NCBI GenBank assembly: GCA_943787925.1
Contig: CALSOH010000001.1
Coordinates: 1-64,000, forward strand
From: TMED14 sp003507115
GTDB taxonomy: Bacteria > Bacteroidota > Bacteroidia > Flavobacteriales > Schleiferiaceae
DNA length: 64,000 nt
Direction of reading: 5' to 3'
Shown: one piece after another, positions 44,039 through 53,114 of the stretch
Layout of the letters: each line of letters begins with the position of its first letter
Numbering within the stretch: position 1 is the first letter of the stretch
Made by a program: the position numbers and the translations under genes
Notes under the pieces: model-generated
Databases searched by the model: none
What the model was told of the DNA's origin: nothing
Seen by the model: the letters and a program-made list of their open reading frames with translations, nothing else

Positions 44039-46021
44039 TTAGGGCGCAATCGCTTCCCATGCCTTTTGGCAGCGCTCCAGCTCGGCACTCGCTTTTTCCC
44101 AAAGCCCAAATGTTCGTTCAGACTCCTTTTGAAGGGCTTCGTAGCGCGCATAGAAGTCCGGTTCGCTCGAAACTTTTTTGAATTCCACCGGATTGGCCAT
44201 CAGCTGGTCCACGGCATCCAAGGCGGCATGGGCCTTCTCAAAAAGCTCTTGGGCCTTTTTTTCTTCGCGTTCCGCTGACCGAAGATCCTTTTCGACCACT
44301 TTTACGGCTTCGCGGGTGGCCTTGGGGGCCTTTGCGTCCTTCAAGTTCTTGGCCGCAGCATCCGCTTTCAATTGTTTTTTGACGTCTTGCTGAAGTTCAA
44401 CCTCCCGCATGGACTGCATTTTTCGTTGCTCCAGGAAGTATTCAATGCCTCCGAGGTATTGCTTGATCTTGCCCTCCTTAAACTCATAGGTCATGTTGGC
44501 TAGACCATGGAGGAATTCTCGGTCGTGGGAAACAACCACTAATGTGCCTTCGTATGATTCGAGGGACTGTTTGAGAACGTCCTTGGCTTGCATATCCAAG
44601 TGGTTGGTCGGCTCGTCCAAAATCAACAAATTGATGGGGTTTAGCATCAGCTGACAGAGGGCCAGACGTCCCCGTTCTCCACCGGACAGGACACTGACTT
44701 TCTTTTCAACGTCATCCCCTGCAAACATAAAGTTGCCCAAGAGCTTGCGCGCAGACTTCCGAAGTTCTTCAGGCGCCGCTTCTTCGATGGTAGCTAGAAC
44801 CGTCTTGCTCCCATCTAACGCTTCGGCTTGATTTTGAGCATAATACCCTAATTGCACCTGGTGGCCCCATTCAAGCGAGCCTTCATGCTTCAAATTTTCT
44901 GCGAGAATTTTGACGAGTGTGGACTTGCCCTGGCCGTTTTGGCCGACAAAAGCCACTTTCTGGCCCCGCACCAACTCTAAGTCCAGGCCCCGCAATACGT
45001 GCTTTTCGTCGTAATGTTTATGTATGCCCTCCATTCGAACAACCACCTTGCCGGAATGAGGGGCCGGGGGAAACTTAAAGCGCATGCTGCGGGTATCCTC
45101 ATCATCCACTTCAATGATGTCCACCTTGTCAAGCTTTTTGATGAGGCTTTGGGCAAACGAAGCTTTGGAAGCTTTATACCGGAAACGTTCGATCAGCTGT
45201 TCGGTGGCTTTAATTTCCTTGTCTTGGTTCGCTTTTGCTTGGCGTTGTTTCTCGCGGATTTCGGCTCGGAGACTTAAATATCTGTAATACGGGCAAGGGA
45301 AATCGTAACTCTTGCCCAAGACAATCTCTATCGTGCGCGTCGTGGCATTATTCAAGAAGGTCCGGTCGTGCGAAACGAGAATGACGGCCTGGGAACTGTC
45401 GCTGAGGAATTGCTCCAACCAGAGGATACTCTCGATATCGAGGTGGTTGGTGGGCTCGTCCAATAGAAGCAGGTCGTTGTTCTGCATCAGAATCTTGGCC
45501 AATTCCACGCGCATTTGCCAGCCCCCGCTAAAGGTGCTGAGGGGCTTGTGAAAATCGGCGGATAGAAAGCCCAAACCCATCAAGACGCGCTCCATGTCGG
45601 CCTGATAGGTGTAGCCTCCGAGCATCATATATTCCTCTTGGGCGTGCGTCAAATCTTCAATGAGGGTCATATAACTACTCGACTCATAATCGGTCCGAGT
45701 TGCCAGCGCCTCATTCCAGGCTTCAATCTGTGCTTCGAGTTTTTTAATCTCGATAAAACTGGACGCAGCTTCTTCCCAAACCGTCGTAGTTGGCTTTGGA
45801 GGCATGTCCTGCGTAAGGAACCCAATTTTGAAGCCTGTTGGAGTCGAAATTTTGCCTGTGTCTGGGGCATAATGCCCAGCAATAAGCTTCAATAAAGTGG
45901 ACTTCCCGGCGCCATTTCGGCCCACGAGACCAATCCGTTCTCCAGAATTGACTAGAAAAGAAATATCCTTGAAAAGGTCTGTTCCCCCGAAGGCGAGACC
46001 AACTTGATGTACGCTCAGCAT
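44039..46021 (-). CDS. ABC-F family ATPase
   Basis: 660 aa with two nucleotide-binding domains and no membrane segments. Walker A GRNGAGKST (about 35) and GQNGQGKST (about 353); signatures LSTFSGGWQMR and LSGGERGR; Walker B LLLLDEPTNHLD and LLILDEPTNHLD. A charged P-site-tRNA-interaction linker separates them (EKQRQAKANQDKEIKATEQ). The last ~130 residues are a coiled coil. ABC-F proteins act on ribosomes; which subtype (Uup/EttA-like) is unclear. It ends 10 bp before the phosphatase gene. Confidence 0.92.
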   Translation of the reverse strand: MLSVHQVGLAFGGTDLFKDISFLVNSGERIGLVGRNGAGKSTLLKLIAGHYAPDTGKISTPTGFKIGFLTQDMPPKPTTTVWEEAASSFIEIKKLEAQIEAWNEALATRTDYESSSYMTLIEDLTHAQEEYMMLGGYTYQADMERVLMGLGFLSADFHKPLSTFSGGWQMRVELAKILMQNNDLLLLDEPTNHLDIESILWLEQFLSDSSQAVILVSHDRTFLNNATTRTIEIVLGKSYDFPCPYYRYLSLRAEIREKQRQAKANQDKEIKATEQLIERFRYKASKASFAQSLIKKLDKVDIIEVDDEDTRSMRFKFPPAPHSGKVVVRMEGIHKHYDEKHVLRGLDLELVRGQKVAFVGQNGQGKSTLVKILAENLKHEGSLEWGHQVQLGYYAQNQAEALDGSKTVLATIEEAAPEELRKSARKLLGNFMFAGDDVEKKVSVLSGGERGRLALCQLMLNPINLLILDEPTNHLDMQAKDVLKQSLESYEGTLVVVSHDREFLHGLANMTYEFKEGKIKQYLGGIEYFLEQRKMQSMREVELQQDVKKQLKADAAAKNLKDAKAPKATREAVKVVEKDLRSAEREEKKAQELFEKAHAALDAVDQLMANPVEFKKVSSEPDFYARYEALQKESERTFGLWEKASAELERCQKAWEAIAP

Positions 46022-46104
46022 TTGGCTGACAAAAGTAACATTCCCCTGTGAGGCTGCGACCTACCTTTACAAAGTTCTTCCCACCATTTGCAAATCTTTG
46101 CCCC

Positions 46105-46503
46105 ATGTTTGATTTACGGCCGAAACTTCAATCCATTTTCCAGGGAAAATGCCCAAAGTGTCTAGAGGGGGTGTTGTTTTTGGATTCAAATCCGTATCAC
46201 CTGAGGAATATGGGCAAGATGCATCCCAATTGTCCGGTATGTGGGGAAGCCACCGAGCCAGAACCCAATTTTTATTACGGAGCCATGTACGTGTCTTATG
46301 GCTATACGGTCGCCCTCTTTGTGGCCACATACCTCCTAGCGGCAGTGATTTTTGGTCTCGGGATGTGGCCAACGATTGGTATTCTAACCGGTTTGCTGGT
46401 GATGCTAGGCCCCTATCTGTTTCGCTTGAGCCGAATCACCTACCTGAACTTTTTTGTGCACTACGATCCCGCCGCTGCCACAAGAGATGCCCACAAACGC
46501 TGA
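46105..46503 (+). CDS. DUF983 family membrane protein
   Basis: 132 aa from the ATG at 46105. Zinc-ribbon-like CPKC (about 17-20) and CPVC (about 43-46) pairs precede two transmembrane helices (about 65-85 and 88-106). That is the DUF983 layout; in other bacteria such proteins lie near cytochrome oxidase genes, but not here. CTTTG ends 4 nt before the ATG. The last 43 bp overlap the convergent oxidoreductase gene. Confidence 0.82.
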   Translation: MFDLRPKLQSIFQGKCPKCLEGVLFLDSNPYHLRNMGKMHPNCPVCGEATEPEPNFYYGAMYVSYGYTVALFVATYLLAAVIFGLGMWPTIGILTGLLVMLGPYLFRLSRITYLNFFVHYDPAAATRDAHKR

Positions 46504-47459
46504 CTGAGCAAGGGCGAAGTCAATGCCCCTCGCGATCCTAAGCCATTGAGAAAACCCAGTTGCGGGTAATCCGGATGCCAGCCCCATCGGGGTTGCCGGT
46601 CTTGCATCGTCGGACGAATGCCAACCCAATGATCAACCACACGCACATCCTGGGAAAACCACCCCTGTAGCTTCACTAAAATCTCCTCCCTTGCTGCCTG
46701 CGTTGGGCCGGAGGTTATGTGATCCCACGCATAGGTGGACCCCGCCTGATAGTGATTATCTCCATCAGGCAGGAGGAACATGTTTTTGTGAATGGCTTGG
46801 TGTAAGGCATCCCCAACCCAAGAAATCCGCAGTCCTTCTCCCCGGGTAGGGGCAAAAGGAAGGGGGCCGAAGAATGTTTCCGTCCATGTTCCGGGGTATC
46901 CCTCGGCCAGTACACAAGCATCCACGAGCTGGCCTTGTATGCAAATCTGCCCATTCGCTACAGTCAATGTATCGACCGCCCCACCATGAACGTGATGCTG
47001 TACCGCGAAAAAGTCTCGGCTCGCGGTCAAGTAGTGCGGAACACGCAATCGCCGGCTTTGTAGCACTTCCCCGAGGGCCTGACCTTGCAATGCCGGGTGG
47101 GGCAAGTCATATAGAGGGCCGATAAAAGGGGCAAAGGAGGCTTCTAAGCCCAAATCTTCCCATGCGCGCACGGATGCCGTATCAGGCAGTAATTCGTGCA
47201 CAGGGCCGGGGAAAAAGAGCGATGTACTCAATTCATTCGCGACGCGTGCATAGAACGCATCCATGGCGATGACGTGATGGTGGGCCTCATGGACTAGGCG
47301 CTTGCGCTTCAGAACGATGGGATTTACCAATCCGGCGGCTACCCAGGAAGCACCATCCTGCTGTCCGCGGTCAAAAAGGTGCACCTCATACCCGGCCCAA
47401 TGCGCGTGCCATGCGAGGGCGGTGCCGGCAAATCCTTGTCCTAGTATTCCAATGCGCAT
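46461..47459 (-). CDS. DAO-family FAD-dependent oxidoreductase
   Basis: 332 aa. N-terminal FAD-binding GILGQGFAGTALAWHAHWAG (3-22) and a C-terminal DAO-type ending (GIRPTMQDRQPRWGWHPD...LNGLGSRGALTSPLLSQ). Such enzymes oxidise amino acids or related amines; the substrate is unknown. It follows the gldN terminator on the same strand, so it is probably a separate unit. The 3' end overlaps the DUF983 gene. Confidence 0.82.
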   Translation of the reverse strand: MRIGILGQGFAGTALAWHAHWAGYEVHLFDRGQQDGASWVAAGLVNPIVLKRKRLVHEAHHHVIAMDAFYARVANELSTSLFFPGPVHELLPDTASVRAWEDLGLEASFAPFIGPLYDLPHPALQGQALGEVLQSRRLRVPHYLTASRDFFAVQHHVHGGAVDTLTVANGQICIQGQLVDACVLAEGYPGTWTETFFGPLPFAPTRGEGLRISWVGDALHQAIHKNMFLLPDGDNHYQAGSTYAWDHITSGPTQAAREEILVKLQGWFSQDVRVVDHWVGIRPTMQDRQPRWGWHPDYPQLGFLNGLGSRGALTSPLLSQRLWASLVAAAGS

Positions 47460-47473
47460 TCAAGGGGAGAATA

Positions 47474-47499
47474 AAAAAGGCCGCAAACGCGGCCTTTTT
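47474..47499. terminator. Terminator after gldN
   Basis: 11-bp stem AAAAAGGCCGC/GCGGCCTTTTT with an AAAC loop, between gldN and the oxidoreductase gene. It is symmetrical and ends the gldKLMN transcript on the minus strand. Confidence 0.88.
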
Positions 47500-47516
47500 G
47501 AAGAAGGTTGTTCACC

Positions 47517-48341
47517 TTAGAACTGCCACAAATTGTGCTCATAGTCGCGCAATTCCTCGCGGATGCGACGAGACTCCAGCAATTGCTCCATGGGGCGGTT
47601 TTGCTTGTAGTCTTTGATTAAGCGGTCGTAGACATTGTCTTCTTTAAACACGACGGAGTTGAAGTAGCGCATTTGAAGAATTTGATCGAAGGTCAAACGA
47701 CGTGTATTGTTATCTGGATTGTAGGCGATGTTCGTAGACAAAGCTTGGCGTGCATCAGGAAACCAAATCCAGAAAATGTTATAAATCTCTTGAGTTTGGG
47801 GATCCTGGACGACAGGAGAAAGGCCAATGATTCGGCTCTTCATTTCTCCGCGCTGCTTGTCAAAGTACCAATCGGATTTGATCTCCCATGCGATGACGTT
47901 GGGAGATTTCAATTCGATGGAGTCTACGGCCAGGATCACACTGGGATCATCTGGATCGCGCAACGTGTCGACACGAATGAGAATCTGGGCCACCTCTTGA
48001 GGAGTCAGGTACATCTCAAATAAGTCATCACGATAGACCTCCCGAATACTTCCTTCGGTCATGATGGCATCCTTAATGACATCAAACATGGACTTGCGGT
48101 CTGGCAAGGGCACTACAGGGTAGTAGAGGGGATGATTGAGCTTCTCTTGGACGTGAATACGCTCCCAATGACGACTTGACCACATCATGTCATCTTGACG
48201 CAGAAAAGGATACGGGACGACCCGGGTGTTCGCGTAGTGAATGTCGCTCTTCGGAATCAAGCCATCATCTTCTGGAGTGATGACCTGGCCAAAAGCGGCT
48301 ACGGAGAGCGCAAAGGCGAGAAGGCAAAGAATTTTTTTCAT
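47517..48341 (-). CDS. gldN: T9SS ring component GldN (PorN)
   Basis: 274 aa. Signal peptide MKKILCLLAFALSVAAFG, then the GldN pattern: DDMMWSSRHWERIHVQEKLNHPLYYP, REVYRDDLFEMYLTPQEV, IFWIWFPDARQALSTN and a basic C-terminus. GldN forms the periplasmic ring with GldK below the outer membrane. Last gene of porP-gldK-gldL-gldM-gldN, 2 bp after gldM. Confidence 0.95.
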   Translation of the reverse strand: MKKILCLLAFALSVAAFGQVITPEDDGLIPKSDIHYANTRVVPYPFLRQDDMMWSSRHWERIHVQEKLNHPLYYPVVPLPDRKSMFDVIKDAIMTEGSIREVYRDDLFEMYLTPQEVAQILIRVDTLRDPDDPSVILAVDSIELKSPNVIAWEIKSDWYFDKQRGEMKSRIIGLSPVVQDPQTQEIYNIFWIWFPDARQALSTNIAYNPDNNTRRLTFDQILQMRYFNSVVFKEDNVYDRLIKDYKQNRPMEQLLESRRIREELRDYEHNLWQF

Positions 48342-48343
48342 AA

Positions 48344-49867
48344 TTACTGGACGTCAATAGAGATGATACCCACGTTGGAAACGCGCGTTCCTTTGGGCGT
48401 TGTGGCCACAATTTTACGGATACTCACGGTGCTACCGGGACGCAAGCGGGTAATAAGCTCGCGCGCGGTGCTTGGGATGGTATTTCCTTGAACTTGAATG
48501 GGAGGCTGACCATCCATTTTCAATTCAAAGGCCACAACTTTAAGCGGAAGGTCAAAGGGAAAATCGACGTACCCCGCTTCTATTTCTGCACGGCTCAACA
48601 AAGAAGCGGACATGATGCCTTCCGACTTCTTGAATACCATACCCTCAGCCTGAGGAAGGCCCTTGATTCGGAATTCCTTGGAACCTGCGTCTCGTGTTTT
48701 CCCGTCGGGCTGCTTTACTCGGACGTTGATGACGACTTCCTTGCCAGAAATCTTGGTCACGTCAGCCATGTAGTTGCCGTTGCTGCCAGTTACTCCAGGG
48801 CCTGAAACGATTAAGTCCTTCGGTGCGACGCCGGGAACAGAGATTTCTAAGGGGTTGTCTACGTTGCGGTAGAGTACGTTCATCTTAGAAGGGGAGATAA
48901 CGACCATCGGAGGCGCTACGGTGTAGACCACGTCGTACGTGTAGACGGTCTCGCTACCAGGAAGCTGCATCGTGCCGGACAATTTCTTTTCTCCAACACC
49001 GGAAGCAGGTAGGCGGAGCTTGCCGACACCACTTTCCACCGCGCTGGGGGTAATGCCCCCGAATTCAGGGTTATTTCCGCTGTTGTAGGCGGCCAAGAAC
49101 ACGTCGGCTTCGTAAGTGCCCCCTTGGGTAACGAAGGTTCCGTTCGTAGGCATGACTACAGCACGCACCCCGTCAAACTTGATCGTTTGTGCATCAATGG
49201 ACGAGTATAGGTGTTCGATGGATTTGGCTTCCATGCGTCGAACGCGTGACTGAAGATCCGTGACAAATGGGATAATGCCGGCCAGCGGAAGCTCGGAGAA
49301 GGTAGCCATCTCCCAGGTCATCTTCTTGCCCTCTTGTTGGACATCAGAGAAGTCGAACGCTTGATTCAGCTCGTTTTTCAGATTGTCATCATCCCCAGCT
49401 ACGGTCAACAAATAGTCGCGGTAGCTCGTGAGTTGCGCTTTGATTTCTTTGGCTGCGCCTTGGCCGCCAATGCTCTTGTCGTTCAATAAGTAGTTTTCGG
49501 GAATGTCTCGGTTGTCGGCCCCTTTCAAACGGCCATCTTCTTCTTCATCCACCCCACCGGTCAAGTCGATCAAGTCCGTACGCGTCTTGCTCAAGAGACC
49601 AAAAACGTCATTCGTTTGTTTCCGAACCTCTTTGGCCACTTCCCATGGTTCAACGGCACGCGGGTTGTCCTCCAATTGAGCTTCAAAAGAACGATAGATG
49701 TTCTCCGTACCCTTGGCCACGGTGTTGACTGTTGCCGTCATGCCCTGATCGAGTTTGTGCAGAACCAGGAGGATGTCCTTGGAGACGTTGAGCGCCAGCA
49801 TAGCGGTCAACACCAAGTACATCATGTTGATCATTTTTTGACGGGGAGTCAGAGTACCTGAAGCCAT
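48344..49867 (-). CDS. gldM: T9SS motor protein GldM (PorM)
   Basis: 507 aa. N-terminal LTPRQKMINMMYLVLTAMLALNVSKDIL contains the single transmembrane helix (about 13-32). A large periplasmic part follows (D1-D4 domains) ending in an Ig-like segment. GldM couples the GldL motor in the inner membrane to the GldKN ring. The start lies 57 bp after gldL. Confidence 0.95.
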   Translation of the reverse strand: MASGTLTPRQKMINMMYLVLTAMLALNVSKDILLVLHKLDQGMTATVNTVAKGTENIYRSFEAQLEDNPRAVEPWEVAKEVRKQTNDVFGLLSKTRTDLIDLTGGVDEEEDGRLKGADNRDIPENYLLNDKSIGGQGAAKEIKAQLTSYRDYLLTVAGDDDNLKNELNQAFDFSDVQQEGKKMTWEMATFSELPLAGIIPFVTDLQSRVRRMEAKSIEHLYSSIDAQTIKFDGVRAVVMPTNGTFVTQGGTYEADVFLAAYNSGNNPEFGGITPSAVESGVGKLRLPASGVGEKKLSGTMQLPGSETVYTYDVVYTVAPPMVVISPSKMNVLYRNVDNPLEISVPGVAPKDLIVSGPGVTGSNGNYMADVTKISGKEVVINVRVKQPDGKTRDAGSKEFRIKGLPQAEGMVFKKSEGIMSASLLSRAEIEAGYVDFPFDLPLKVVAFELKMDGQPPIQVQGNTIPSTARELITRLRPGSTVSIRKIVATTPKGTRVSNVGIISIDVQ

Positions 49868-49924
49868 GGCTGGGGAGTTATTCGTAATGGGAGAGGGTGT
49901 GAAGTCAAGCTGATGTCGGTCGTT

Positions 49925-50578
49925 TTAGGCACGGTTGCCGCCCATGGCAGCCAACATGTTACCATAGACCCCATTGAGCTGTCCTAAGTTGTTCGCCAAT
50001 TTGGTCACTTCGTCAGACAAGTTCTCAGAGCTTGCCATCGAGGAGCCCAACTTTTCCATCAAACTGTTCTGAACCTCCACTTGGTTTGTGGTATTCTCCA
50101 ATTGGACAGCGTATAGAGCGTTGAGCGCTTCCATGTTCTTGGCAGCGGAGTTCAATTGATCCGAGTAGGCTGCCGTCGCACCCGCGGCGTCTACCGCTGA
50201 GTTTAATGAAGCCGCAGTATCACTCAAACGACGCATTCCGTCTCCCAGACTTGACAATAATTCAGGTCCGATTTTGGCCTCTTCCATCATTCGATCCATT
50301 TCTTGGGTCAAGGTTCCTTTACGTCCACTTTTCCCGGATTCATTGGCGTCAAATTCCGGATAGACGAGGGACCAGTCGTAATCTTTAATGGGAGCTTCAA
50401 ATGCCGAAATCGCAAAGATGACTGCCTCCGTGGTCAAACCAATAATGAGCATAAAATCTGCGAAGGGAAGGTGTAAGATCTTGAATAGTGCACCCATGAT
50501 TACGACTGCCGCACCCAAACCATAGAGTTTGGTCATGAAGTTCTTGAAGCGCTTACCGTTTACGTCAATTAAAGCCAT
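49925..50578 (-). CDS. gldL: T9SS motor protein GldL (PorL)
   Basis: 217 aa from the ATG at 50578; the longer frame upstream runs into gldK. Two transmembrane helices (about 19-37 and 40-58) with Glu51 in GLTTEAVIFAISAFE, the conserved membrane glutamate implicated in proton-driven motor function. A helical cytoplasmic tail follows. Forms the GldLM motor. Confidence 0.95.
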   Translation of the reverse strand: MALIDVNGKRFKNFMTKLYGLGAAVVIMGALFKILHLPFADFMLIIGLTTEAVIFAISAFEAPIKDYDWSLVYPEFDANESGKSGRKGTLTQEMDRMMEEAKIGPELLSSLGDGMRRLSDTAASLNSAVDAAGATAAYSDQLNSAAKNMEALNALYAVQLENTTNQVEVQNSLMEKLGSSMASSENLSDEVTKLANNLGQLNGVYGNMLAAMGGNRA

Positions 50579-50618
50579 GTCAAAGAGAATTAGAGTTGTG
50601 TTGTAGAGGGTTTGGGTT

Positions 50619-52051
50619 CTAGAAATCACGAGCGTCTCGGCCCAAGAAGCTTTGTACAGTGCGGAATCCGATGTACGACTTATTGGTGTCCTGGTACTCG
50701 TAATCGCGGGCACCTACTTGCATGTAGGAGGCAATGTCTTTCCAAGATCCCCCGCGAATGACTTTCCGCTTGAGGGTCTCAGGGTCGCTATCTGCTGGCG
50801 TTGTATTTGAAGTCCGGGTTGAAATCCGCCACATAGTAGTAGCTCGCCTCGTCCCATGCGGTACTGGTCCACTCGGCCACGTTGCCGGCCATACAATAGA
50901 GACCGTAGCCGTTTGGCTCGTAGGAGGTCACCTTCACGGGGTGGAAACCACCGTCTGCCGTTAGGTTGCCTCGTGATGGCTTGAAGTTGGCCAAGAAACA
51001 GCCTTGGCTATTTGTGGTGTAGGGTCCGCCCCATGGGTAGGTTGTCAATTCAAAGCCACCACGTGCGGCGTACTCCCACTCTGATTCGGTGGGTAGACGG
51101 AATTCATTCTCCTGGAAGTCGTTGTTGACCTTCAAGTACTCGTTGCGGTAGCGCGTGCGCCAGTTGCAGAAGGCCATCGCTTGCTTCCAGTTCACCCCCA
51201 CCACGGGATAGTTGTCGTAGGCGGGGTGCCAGAAGTAATTGTCGTGCATCTGCTCGTTGAACGAGTAGGTGAAGTCGGCCAACCACACCAAGGTGTCTGG
51301 ATAGATGTTGACGATCTCGCTCTCAAAGAAGCTGGAGCGATCAGAGATGGCCTTGCCATCCTTGATGTAGTCCTTGTAGGAGAAGGTACGGCCGTCGCCA
51401 TCGGCGTCGTTGAAGTCGTACTGCACACGGTTGCTCTTTTTGGCTGCCTTTTGCTTGTCAATCCAGAAGTAGAGATAGTTGAGCTGGCGCGCATCCAACA
51501 TACGGCCTCCCAGAGTAGCGCTCTTCAGGAGCCAAATACATGGATTCAATGACTTCCGTGTATTCAATAGAAGGATAGCGGCGGGTATCCCATACGAGCT
51601 TGCGGCTCCAATCGAGGTGCGTCTGCATGCTGTCGGGGTATTCCAATCCGACGTACTCTTCAAAGTATGTGGGGTTGTTCATGTCCGCATAACTGATGTA
51701 CTCATAGTCTTCTACGAGGCCTTCGGCTAAACGGTAGCGAAGAATGGAGTCACGCACCCACTGGATGAACTGACGGTATTCGTTGTTCGTGATCTCGGTC
51801 TCGTCCATGTAGAAAGAGGATACACTCACCGTTTTGGTGGGGGCCGTCAACGTCGAAGGAACGTCGATGTCCGAGTTACCCATATTGAAGGAGCCTTGGG
51901 GAATGTAGACCATTCCGTAGGGATCCGATGGGTAAAAATCCGGGCGGTTTTGGACGCCGACGAGTTCGCCGTGGTCCGAACCAGAACACGCCGCCAAAAG
52001 GGCGACGGCAGCCAAAGAGGCTAACCGGAAGAAGATGGTGGATTTCTTCAT
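50619..52051 (-). CDS. gldK: T9SS lipoprotein GldK (PorK), broken by two frameshifts
   Basis: The gene is readable only in three frames. First part 52051 to about 51512: lipoprotein signal with LLAAC, then the start of a formylglycine-generating/sulfatase-modifying fold (MVYIPQGSFNMG, FYMDETEITNNEYRQFI). Second part to about 50797: LGGRMLDARQLNYLYFWID... NEFRLPTESEWEYAARGG ... MAGNVAEWTS. Third part: DSDPETLKRKVIRGGSWKD ... SYIGFRTV. Dropping one base at each break gives a 476-aa GldK. GldK forms the periplasmic ring with GldN. The intact motifs on both sides of each break argue against long-term decay. Confidence 0.9.
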
Positions 52052-52084
52052 AGGTACTTGCTTAACGCATATAAGAGTGCGATA

Positions 52085-53029
52085 TTACAAAAATCTTACG
52101 TTTCTATAGCTTCCCGGGACCGGCTCAGGGATCTCGATATTGAAGCAATAGTTGAGGAAAATCTCATGACTTCCTCCGCTGTAACCGCTCAACGCGGATG
52201 TAGTAATGTCATAGGAATAGGCCAGTCTCAATGATGGAAGTATCTGATATCCAGCCATTAAGCTCAGGGCATCTTGATTTCTGTAGCCCAAGCCGCCGTA
52301 CAATTTGTCTTGGAACAAGGCATTGACATTGAGGTCCACAGCGAGGTTAGAATTCAGGTCAGATTTTATTAAAACACTTGGCGTCAAAACCAATTGATAG
52401 TCGGGAAGAGGCAAATGATACCCTCCAGTGAGGTAATAGTGCAGCTTGCTTTTATACCGTGCCGTGCCCCCAAAATTGGCTTCACTTTGAAGCATACGGC
52501 TCGTAGAGAGTCCGGCGTAGAACAAATCGGTGGTGTAATACGCACCAAAGTTGAGTTCGGGTGTCATGGCGGACGTGTTGGGACGCAAGATGGTCGGATC
52601 ATTGGATCCCGCGGTTCCGTCGGGATAAATCCACTGGGCGGTTTTTACGTTTTTGTTGCGGAAGTCAACAGACAGTCCCAAGCCGAGTGTTCCGGGGCCC
52701 AAGTCCAGTTGGTAGGCGTAGCCGATGGCGGCAGAGATATCTTGGAAGAAGCCAATTTGATCGTTTACAATGTTGACCAAGAGCCCGCCGTGCAGGATGC
52801 TCAAGGGAATGTCTGCATTGATATTTTGCGTGGTCGGGGCATTGTCAAAACCTACCCATTGAGAACGATTCCCAATGTTCAGGCAAATGGCATCATTGCT
52901 GCCCGCTACGCCAGGGTTAAAGCCAATGGTATTGTGGTAGTACTGCGTGAACTGAACGTCCTGCTGAGCCAAAGCCACACTAGATAGACCAGTGAGGAGG
53001 ACAGATGAAAGGAAAAAACGTAGATTCAT
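52085..53029 (-). CDS. PorP/SprF family T9SS membrane protein
   Basis: 314 aa. Signal peptide MNLRFFLSSVLLTGLSSVALA, then QQDVQFTQYYHNTIGFNPGVAGS, the conserved PorP/SprF N-terminus. Beta-strand repeats follow up to SYDITTSALSGYSGGSHEIFLNYCFN. PorP/SprF proteins are outer-membrane barrels that help anchor cell-surface T9SS partners. It heads the gldKLMN operon, with a 33-bp gap to gldK. Confidence 0.92.
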   Translation of the reverse strand: MNLRFFLSSVLLTGLSSVALAQQDVQFTQYYHNTIGFNPGVAGSNDAICLNIGNRSQWVGFDNAPTTQNINADIPLSILHGGLLVNIVNDQIGFFQDISAAIGYAYQLDLGPGTLGLGLSVDFRNKNVKTAQWIYPDGTAGSNDPTILRPNTSAMTPELNFGAYYTTDLFYAGLSTSRMLQSEANFGGTARYKSKLHYYLTGGYHLPLPDYQLVLTPSVLIKSDLNSNLAVDLNVNALFQDKLYGGLGYRNQDALSLMAGYQILPSLRLAYSYDITTSALSGYSGGSHEIFLNYCFNIEIPEPVPGSYRNVRFL

Positions 53030-53114
53030 GCAGGGCAGTTTGAGGCCTAAAAATAGAAATAATCCTCCATCCTTTGGTGGATTTGCAAAAAACTATATCG
53101 CATTTCCTCTTGGC

